Source of the DNA: Thermoproteota archaeon
Lineage (GTDB): Archaea > Thermoproteota > Thermoprotei_A > Sulfolobales > Desulfurococcaceae
Length of the DNA: 9,219 nucleotides
Assembly: GCA_013154205.1 (NCBI GenBank)
Contig: JAADCY010000173.1
Location: 1-9,219 of the forward strand
Direction of reading: 5' to 3'
In this document: positions 4,904-9,219 of the stretch, one piece after another
How positions within the stretch are numbered: the stretch's first letter is position 1
Layout: the number at the start of each line of letters is the position of its first letter
Notes under the pieces: generated by a model
Seen by the model: the letters and a program-made list of their open reading frames with translations, nothing else
What the model was told of the DNA's origin: nothing
Databases searched by the model: none
Made by a program: the position numbers and the translations under genes

Positions 4904-5998
4904 CTACTTCTTACGTTTAATTATTAGTTCTAATAACCATTCGAGAACTTCTCTCGCCTCAGAACTTATACATTCGCAATCAGTGAGAGCCTTTCTAGCA
5001 TCCTCCGTTAATCTCTCCATGTACTTAACACTATAGTCTAGACTACCAGTCTTCCTGACTATCTCTTGTACTCTTGATATATCGTCCTCGCTGATTTCTT
5101 CGGGCTTTTTAACATCATATATTAGCCTTAGGAATTCCTTGTCTTTTTCATCTCCCCACTCATACGCTTTAACAACAAGTAGCGTCTTTTTCTTCTCACG
5201 TACATCGCTACCGACAGGCTTACCAGTTATCTTTGGGTCACCGTAAAGACCTAGTATGTCGTCTTGGATCTGAAAAGCAATGCCTGCGGGATACGCATAC
5301 GATGTGAATGCCTCGAATAATCTATGATTATGGCTACCAGCGGCTATTGCTCCGAGATATAGGGGTAGCTCAATAGTATATGATGCCGTCTTATACCTAT
5401 GTATGGTCATGACATCCTTCTCCGTCACCTTTTCAAGCGGTAAACCAGCTATGAGTACATCGAGGAACTGGCCATACGAGACTAGGCGTAGACCGCGTGT
5501 ATAATAGTATATTAGCCTACGTAGATCATCTCCTGATACCCCGGATTTGTAGAAAGAATATGTTACAAGGCTTTCAAGATAATCTCCGCCAAGAATAGCC
5601 TGGCTAAGGCCGTAGTGTTTACAATCCGTTAGCAATGATTTCTCTGTACAGCTACGTTCGAACATCACATGAACTGTTGGCCCTCCTCTTCTCATAGTAT
5701 CTCTATCCATTATGTCGTCATGTGCTAGGAAATAGCTCTGCATGAACTCAATGGCTGCCATAATGTATCGCACGGTATCCAGGTTACCGCTTCCCCATTT
5801 CTCGGCCCAATAACCTATGAGCACCAAGAATGCTCTTAGTCTCTTCCCCCCTCTAAGCGTGTAGTCACTGATATAGTCGATGAGCTCGGAAGCATATGGC
5901 GTTACACTACTTGCCTCACGAAGGACTTCGTCGAAAACTTCTCTTAAAGTATTATTCGTTATGTTCCTAGCTGTTTCAAGCAGGTTTCTAGGATCCAC
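4904..5998 (-). CDS. Short-chain isoprenyl diphosphate synthase (FPP/GGPP synthase)
   Basis: Trans-prenyltransferase that condenses IPP with allylic diphosphates to make precursors of archaeal ether lipids. With the GTG start at 5998 it has 364 aa, somewhat longer than many relatives. Seen: GGKRLRAFL (50-58), first Asp-rich motif DDIMD (94-98) in AHDDIMDRD, RRGGPTVH, KTASYT (203-208) and second Asp-rich motif QDDILGLYGD (245-254). The residues 5 and 4 before the first motif are Y89 and F90, an aromatic pair usual in farnesyl synthases; archaeal GGPP synthases normally have an aromatic at the -5 place only. Between TVH and AILGGD is an insertion with C117 and C126, and C341/C343 lie near the end. 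The start is chosen because AGGTG (6010-6006) is 7 nt from the GTG but only 1 nt from the ATG at 6004. It is probably co-transcribed with the MTHFS-domain gene 51 bp upstream. Confidence 0.92.
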   Translation of the reverse strand: MDPRNLLETARNITNNTLREVFDEVLREASSVTPYASELIDYISDYTLRGGKRLRAFLVLIGYWAEKWGSGNLDTVRYIMAAIEFMQSYFLAHDDIMDRDTMRRGGPTVHVMFERSCTEKSLLTDCKHYGLSQAILGGDYLESLVTYSFYKSGVSGDDLRRLIYYYTRGLRLVSYGQFLDVLIAGLPLEKVTEKDVMTIHRYKTASYTIELPLYLGAIAAGSHNHRLFEAFTSYAYPAGIAFQIQDDILGLYGDPKITGKPVGSDVREKKKTLLVVKAYEWGDEKDKEFLRLIYDVKKPEEISEDDISRVQEIVRKTGSLDYSVKYMERLTEDARKALTDCECISSEAREVLEWLLELIIKRKK

Positions 5999-6005
5999 AA
6001 CCATA

Positions 6006-6010
6006 CACCT
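6006..6010 (-). promoter_or_regulatory. Ribosome binding site of the prenyl synthase gene (AGGTG)
   Basis: AGGTG on the minus strand is followed by 7 nt and then GTG (5998-5996). The ATG at 6004 would be only 1 nt away, too close, so the GTG is the likelier start. A TTAAAAAT element at 6024-6017 might supply an internal promoter. Confidence 0.6.
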
Positions 6011-6049
6011 AACTAGATTTTTAACACATTGTTTTCCAAATTAAGGATT

Positions 6050-6778
6050 TCATCTGTAATGGGATAATAGTGTTTGGAGCTCCTTAATTATAGGCAGTTC
6101 CTTCTTATCCCCGAGTAGATCCCAATATATGCCTGTAGGCTTTGGAGGCCTTGGCTCTACACGGATAGTCTTTGTAGGAGTAATAATGATGTCAACTGTG
6201 AGATCATGCTTCTCCCTGGGAACATGATCTACTAGTTGTACGTCGTGAATAGTTGTTAGCACAGGGGTTTTCTCATCCAGTGCACCGATCTCTCTAAGTA
6301 TTGCATATTCTATCTCTGCATAGCCTCCTCCTTTACCGAGCCTATTCCCCCTGCGATCAACGGCTACACAGCCCGTTACAACCAGGTCCACACGTGGTAT
6401 TTCTGTTAGCCGAACTGGTCTACCATGTCTGAAGGCTCCTTTGATTGTTGATGTAAATCTTAGCTTATTGCTCGGTATGTTTTTTGGGTCTAGAAGTAGG
6501 AATCCTTGTCTAAGCCTTGGAGTAGCCATTATAACAATCTTGCCTTCGCGGAGCGCGTATTCTCTAATAGGTCTTTGTGGAGAATCAGGATTAGCTTTGA
6601 TCACATGTGCTTGTTTCCATTCTCTAAGAAACAATACTTTCTCAGCAGCTTTTTCTGCGCCGGCGAAATTGGGTATTCTACCATATACTGGCCGTGGAAA
6701 TCTCGCTATGTTTAGTTTCTCCATTAATTCCCATATATGTTGACGCAGACGTTGTTTTTCCTCCTTAATATCCAGCAA
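6050..6778 (-). CDS. MTHFS-domain protein (5-formyltetrahydrofolate cyclo-ligase-like)
   Basis: Predicted 242 aa with a TTG start at 6778. It belongs to the COG0212 fold, the archaeal branch resembling animal MTHFSD. Seen: N-terminal helix followed by ARFPRPVYGRIPNFAGAEKAA (25-45), NPDSPQRPIREYALREGK (63-80), IMATPRLRQGFLLLDP (83-98), and GKGGGYAEIEYAIL (148-161) at the place of the classical GxGGGYYDR loop. Classical cyclo-ligases convert 5-formyl-THF to methenyl-THF using ATP; the altered loop (YAEIEY instead of YYDRFL) makes that reaction uncertain. The open frame reaches back to 7006, but that would overlap the divergent gene starting at 6849 by 158 bp. GTG at 6787 and ATG at 6838 are other possible starts. 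The prenyl synthase gene follows on the same strand. Confidence 0.85.
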   Translation of the reverse strand: MLDIKEEKQRLRQHIWELMEKLNIARFPRPVYGRIPNFAGAEKAAEKVLFLREWKQAHVIKANPDSPQRPIREYALREGKIVIMATPRLRQGFLLLDPKNIPSNKLRFTSTIKGAFRHGRPVRLTEIPRVDLVVTGCVAVDRRGNRLGKGGGYAEIEYAILREIGALDEKTPVLTTIHDVQLVDHVPREKHDLTVDIIITPTKTIRVEPRPPKPTGIYWDLLGDKKELPIIKELQTLLSHYR

Positions 6779-6817
6779 TGCAACCACTGTCCTTGAAGCG
6801 CTTTGTTCAAATACACT

Positions 6818-6828
6818 GTTATAGTATT
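6818..6828. promoter_or_regulatory. TATA-like element between the divergent MTHFS and HPS genes
   Basis: GTTATAGTATT on the plus strand reads AATACTATAAC on the minus. Used rightward it predicts a start near 6847, just before the ATG at 6849. Used leftward it predicts a start near 6795, just before the GTG/TTG starts of the MTHFS gene. It is the only good TATA match in this short spacer. GGTGG at 6839-6843 could be a ribosome binding site for the plus gene if transcription starts further upstream. Confidence 0.4.
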
Positions 6829-6848
6829 GAATATGCATGGTGGAATAA

Positions 6849-7496
6849 ATGGCCTTACTACAGGTAGCTCTTGATACCGACAATATAAGTTTCGCTCTAC
6901 GGCTTGCAAGCATACTATCTTCGGAGCTTGACAGAGATAAGTTATTGATGGAAGCCGGAACCCCCCTTGTCAAGGCATGGGGTACTCTAAGCGTTAAATT
7001 ACTCAAAGAAGTTACTCAGACAAAAGTCGTGGCTGATACTAAGACTATGGATGTAGGAGGCTTTGAATCGGAAATAATGTTTAAGGCCGGGGCAGACATA
7101 GTGACTGTTCTCGGCCTAGCCGATGACTCCACTATAGAGGAGGCGGTTAAGACTGCTAAGAAGTATAATGGACAGGTAATGGTCGATTTGATTAACTGTC
7201 CTAACCCGGTTGAACGAGCTAAAGAAGTGATTAAACTAGGTGCCGATATAATTCTCTATCATCTCGGCATAGATGTACAGAAGAAAAGAGGGATAACAGC
7301 ATCCGATATGATAGATGAGATCAAGAAACTTTCGAGTCTTGGAGCAAGAGTTGCAGTTGCAGGTGGGATAAAGCCTGGGAGGGCTAGACCACTAGTAGAA
7401 GCTGGTGCAGAAATAATCATAGTCGGCTCGGCTATAACAAAAGCTGATGATCCATTATCGGTTGCAAAGGTGCTTCTCGAAGAGATAAATACATGA
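6849..7496 (+). CDS. 3-hexulose-6-phosphate synthase (OMP decarboxylase superfamily)
   Basis: Cytoplasmic TIM-barrel enzyme that interconverts formaldehyde plus ribulose-5-phosphate and hexulose-6-phosphate. In archaea lacking the oxidative pentose phosphate route it runs in reverse to make ribulose-5-phosphate for nucleotides. 215 aa, normal for a stand-alone HPS. Seen in order: LQVALD (4-9, D9), EAGTPLVK (35-42), the superfamily DxKxxD motif as DTKTMD (D63, K65, D68), FKAGADIVTVLGLADDSTI (78-96), VDLINCP, YHLGID (137-142), VAGGI (170-174) and phosphate-binding VGSAIT (192-197). LGLADDSTI and TKTMDVGG point to HPS rather than OMP decarboxylase. The partner isomerase (PHI) is neither fused nor adjacent. 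It converges on trpS with 5 bp between stops. Confidence 0.9.
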   Translation: MALLQVALDTDNISFALRLASILSSELDRDKLLMEAGTPLVKAWGTLSVKLLKEVTQTKVVADTKTMDVGGFESEIMFKAGADIVTVLGLADDSTIEEAVKTAKKYNGQVMVDLINCPNPVERAKEVIKLGADIILYHLGIDVQKKRGITASDMIDEIKKLSSLGARVAVAGGIKPGRARPLVEAGAEIIIVGSAITKADDPLSVAKVLLEEINT

Positions 7497-7501
7497 GACT
7501 G

Positions 7502-8623
7502 TTAGAAATCAGGTATTTTAACATGTTTTTCCACGACTTGTTTTTCAAGTAGTTCTCTATACTTCTCTTGGTGCGATTTGATCATTTCCAGTAGTAACTT
7601 TAATGCTTTCTTTTTACACTTTCCACAGAGTATCTCTCCTCTCTTGCACATCTCGTACTGCTTCTTGAGATCCTCGTCGTCTCTAAGCAGGAAATACGTG
7701 TAGAGCTCGTAGACTGTGCATTTCTCGGGCTCTCCGCCTAGGAGCCTCTGTTCCTCAGCGGTAGGCCTTCCGCCTGTCAGTGCCATCATGATCTTCTTCT
7801 TTATCGTGTTGGGCTCGTCTAGCAAGAGTACGGCGAAGTCTGATTTGCTACTGCTCATCTTGTTTCCATCGAGGCCGCGTATGAATTTATGGTAGAATGA
7901 AGCCGGCCTTCTAAGACCTAGCTCCTGCGCAAACCTGTCGGCTAGGTCTCTTGTCAAGCGCAGATGAGGATCTTGATCGGCTCCTACGGGGACAAGTATG
8001 TGTTTGTATCCGCCATAGTCTTTCAGCTGCATATGGAGAATATCTGATGCCTGTGTTAGAGCCGCTATTATCTTGCCGGGACTTGCCTCGCCATATATTG
8101 CTTCAAACTCGGCTCTCGTTATCTTTCTCGAAAACATCTGTATTAACCTGTAATAGGGGGTTGTATTGTTTGTCTGGAAGTAGAACTCGGTCTTCACGGG
8201 GTCTAATCCCCATGCTATTGCGTGGCGTATATATTCGAGCCCGTACTCAATGACTTTCTTCCTGTCAAGTTTACGGACAGCATATGCTTCAGCATCAGCC
8301 ACGACAACCTTTACGTGGACACCGAGGCTCTGAAGATACTTTAGCTCTTCGAAAACCATTAGATGACCCAAATGGGTATGACCGCTCGGCATAAATCCTG
8401 TTAGTACAGCCACTTTCTCGCCGCGATTTAATGCGTCGAGCCACTTATCAAAATCTCTGTGCCCAAACACTATTCTCCGTGTGAAGAAATGGTGTTTAAC
8501 GGGGAGCTTGTCGAGCACAGTATCGATCGGCTGTATACCGAATTGTTTGAACAACTTCTCGTATTTTTCGATGGCGAAATGACCCCATGGATCAAGTATT
8601 GTCGACAATTGATTTACCCCCAT
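7502..8623 (-). CDS. trpS: Tryptophanyl-tRNA synthetase (archaeal/eukaryotic type)
   Basis: Class I aminoacyl-tRNA synthetase that charges tRNA-Trp in the cytoplasm. 373 aa, usual for the archaeal form. Seen: the HIGH-like motif PSGHTHLGHL (79-88; H84, H87), VVVADAEAYAVRK (106-118), LVPVGADQDPHLRLTRDLA (210-228) and the KMSKS motif as KMSSSK (255-260). The C-terminal half carries C326 and a CGKC pair (C333, C336), a feature shared by archaeal relatives. The ATG at 8623 has GGTG only 2 nt upstream; a TATA-like sequence at 8659-8651 predicts a transcript start near 8628, so the message is probably almost leaderless. TTG at 8608 is a less likely alternative. The amidohydrolase gene upstream ends 39 bp before it, but the promoter in that gap suggests separate transcription. 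Confidence 0.97.
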   Translation of the reverse strand: MGVNQLSTILDPWGHFAIEKYEKLFKQFGIQPIDTVLDKLPVKHHFFTRRIVFGHRDFDKWLDALNRGEKVAVLTGFMPSGHTHLGHLMVFEELKYLQSLGVHVKVVVADAEAYAVRKLDRKKVIEYGLEYIRHAIAWGLDPVKTEFYFQTNNTTPYYRLIQMFSRKITRAEFEAIYGEASPGKIIAALTQASDILHMQLKDYGGYKHILVPVGADQDPHLRLTRDLADRFAQELGLRRPASFYHKFIRGLDGNKMSSSKSDFAVLLLDEPNTIKKKIMMALTGGRPTAEEQRLLGGEPEKCTVYELYTYFLLRDDEDLKKQYEMCKRGEILCGKCKKKALKLLLEMIKSHQEKYRELLEKQVVEKHVKIPDF

Positions 8624-8648
8624 TACACCGGGTTTACTCGGAGAATAA

Positions 8649-8662
8649 GGTATAGTTAAACT
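8649..8662 (-). promoter_or_regulatory. trpS promoter TATA element
   Basis: AGTTTAACTATACC on the minus strand lies in the 39-bp gap between the amidohydrolase stop and the trpS ATG. Its core is about 25-30 bp from the ATG at 8623, which fits a near-leaderless transcript. Confidence 0.45.
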
Positions 8663-9219
8663 CTAGTTAAAACTCTTTACAATCTCCTTGCCGCGTAAAA
8701 CTATTTTATCGCAGTATTTAGCCCTTCTAATGATTGAGCCATAGATATTCCATGTATGTCTTGCGAGTCTAGGTTCTCTTAGTACGAGTATGTTGGCTGG
8801 CTGACCTATACCAATATATCTTGGTTCGACACCGATTGCTCTATAACCATTTATGAACGCCATCCTCACGATCTCATATGCCTTTATCCTGCCTCTGAAC
8901 ACAGTAAACAATAATTCCATTTCAGCAAAAATATCCGGGTGAAAACAACCAGCATTATCTGTCCCTATAGCGATAGTGACGCCCTCGGAGAGCGCGTAGG
9001 GTATATCAGCCATTCTCCCAACAAACCATATATTACTACGTGGGCAAACCACAAGAGGTATGTTTTCCTCAGCGAGAATTCTCAGCTCCCATCTCTTGAG
9101 GAAAACACCGTGGACAATACTTGTCATCTTTATCCTATAGTTTAAGAGATAGTGTAGACTACCGCGCTCCTCCATTTTCTCGGTCTCACTAACATGTGCA
9201 CTTACGGGATACTGTTGCG
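8663..9219 (-). CDS. Amidohydrolase, SAH/adenosine deaminase-like, C-terminal part (partial at right edge)
   Basis: The last 184 residues of a metal-dependent amidohydrolase; the frame continues past the edge, so the ATG at 9175 is internal and not the start. Seen in this fragment: HVSE (H8, E11), an HxxE pair; VHG (H36) at the end of a strand; VVCPRSN (56-62); GTDNA (85-89; D87), and PYIG-like C-terminal composite-domain segments (RYIGIGQPANILVL, 133-146). The spacing H8-H36 (28) and H36-D87 (51) is that of the third and fourth metal-site histidines and the aspartate in the SAH/MTA deaminase TM0936, as I remember that structure. The HxH motif should lie upstream outside the window. A deaminase of S-adenosylhomocysteine, methylthioadenosine or a related base or nucleoside is therefore likely; the substrate cannot be fixed from this piece. 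Confidence 0.82.
   Translation of the reverse strand, partial: QQYPVSAHVSETEKMEERGSLHYLLNYRIKMTSIVHGVFLKRWELRILAEENIPLVVCPRSNIWFVGRMADIPYALSEGVTIAIGTDNAGCFHPDIFAEMELLFTVFRGRIKAYEIVRMAFINGYRAIGVEPRYIGIGQPANILVLREPRLARHTWNIYGSIIRRAKYCDKIVLRGKEIVKSFN

Noticed and set aside
6784..7006. N-terminal extension of the MTHFS-domain protein up to 7006
   Set aside because: It would run antisense through the first 158 bp of the HPS gene, and its residues (rich in Ser and Leu) match nothing in the family; the conserved protein begins near the TTG at 6778.
8608..8623. TTG at 8608 as start of trpS
   Set aside because: GGGGT precedes it at a suitable distance, but the TATA element about 25-30 bp from the ATG and the usual N-terminal length favour the ATG at 8623.
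1..9219. CRISPR arrays, insertion sequences, integrase sites, tRNA and rRNA genes, defence systems
   Set aside because: I looked on both strands and saw no spaced repeats, transposase motifs, cloverleaf-forming segments or rRNA sequence. All long stretches are explained by the metabolic genes listed.

Overview
This window looks like a piece of a hyperthermophilic crenarchaeal chromosome. A Desulfurococcales-type organism is my best guess. The support is: a mannosylglycerate (MPG) pathway, an archaeal-type TrpRS, a UPF0248/DUF504 protein, an archaeal MTHFS-domain protein, ribosome binding sites of the GGTG/GGAGGTG type, TATA boxes about 25 bp ahead of genes, GTG and TTG starts, and strong use of AGA/AGG arginine and ATA isoleucine codons. 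The lineage is inferred from gene content; I could not run a search.

Layout. Bases 1-652 (minus) hold the N-terminal half of a Kef/CPA2-type cation:proton antiporter that runs off the left edge. It lies 4 bp downstream of mannosyl-3-phosphoglycerate phosphatase (mpgP, 657-1496, minus). Divergent from mpgP across 88 bp is mannosyl-3-phosphoglycerate synthase (mpgS, 1585-2775, plus; GTG start). An AT-rich 216-bp regulatory gap leads to glutamate dehydrogenase (gdhA, 2992-4269, plus), whose stop codon overlaps that of a small convergent DUF504 protein (4266-4535, minus). A two-helix small membrane protein (4627-4893, plus) diverges from it and meets, tail to tail, a minus-strand pair: an MTHFS-domain protein (6050-6778) followed by a short-chain prenyl diphosphate synthase (4904-5998). 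A 3-hexulose-6-phosphate synthase (6849-7496, plus) diverges from that pair and converges on tryptophanyl-tRNA synthetase (7502-8623, minus). Behind trpS is the C-terminal part of an amidohydrolase of the SAH/adenosine deaminase-like type (8663 to the right edge, minus).

How the genes fit together. The left third is an osmotic/heat-stress block: MpgS joins GDP-mannose and 3-phosphoglycerate, MpgP removes the phosphate to give mannosylglycerate, and an ion antiporter is linked to mpgP. Glutamate dehydrogenase supplies or consumes glutamate, itself a major cytoplasmic anion. The rest is core metabolism: pentose supply by the reverse RuMP route, isoprenoid lipid precursors and translation. Gene packing is very tight, with opposing genes separated by 0-100 bp.

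No mobile element, CRISPR array, tRNA, rRNA or defence system was seen. The most interesting points are the mpgP-antiporter linkage, the divergent mpgS/mpgP arrangement, the palindromic TATA region of gdhA, the aromatic pair at the chain-length site of the prenyl synthase, and an MTHFS-like protein with an altered signature. Several gene starts had to be moved from the longest reading frame to GTG or TTG codons.
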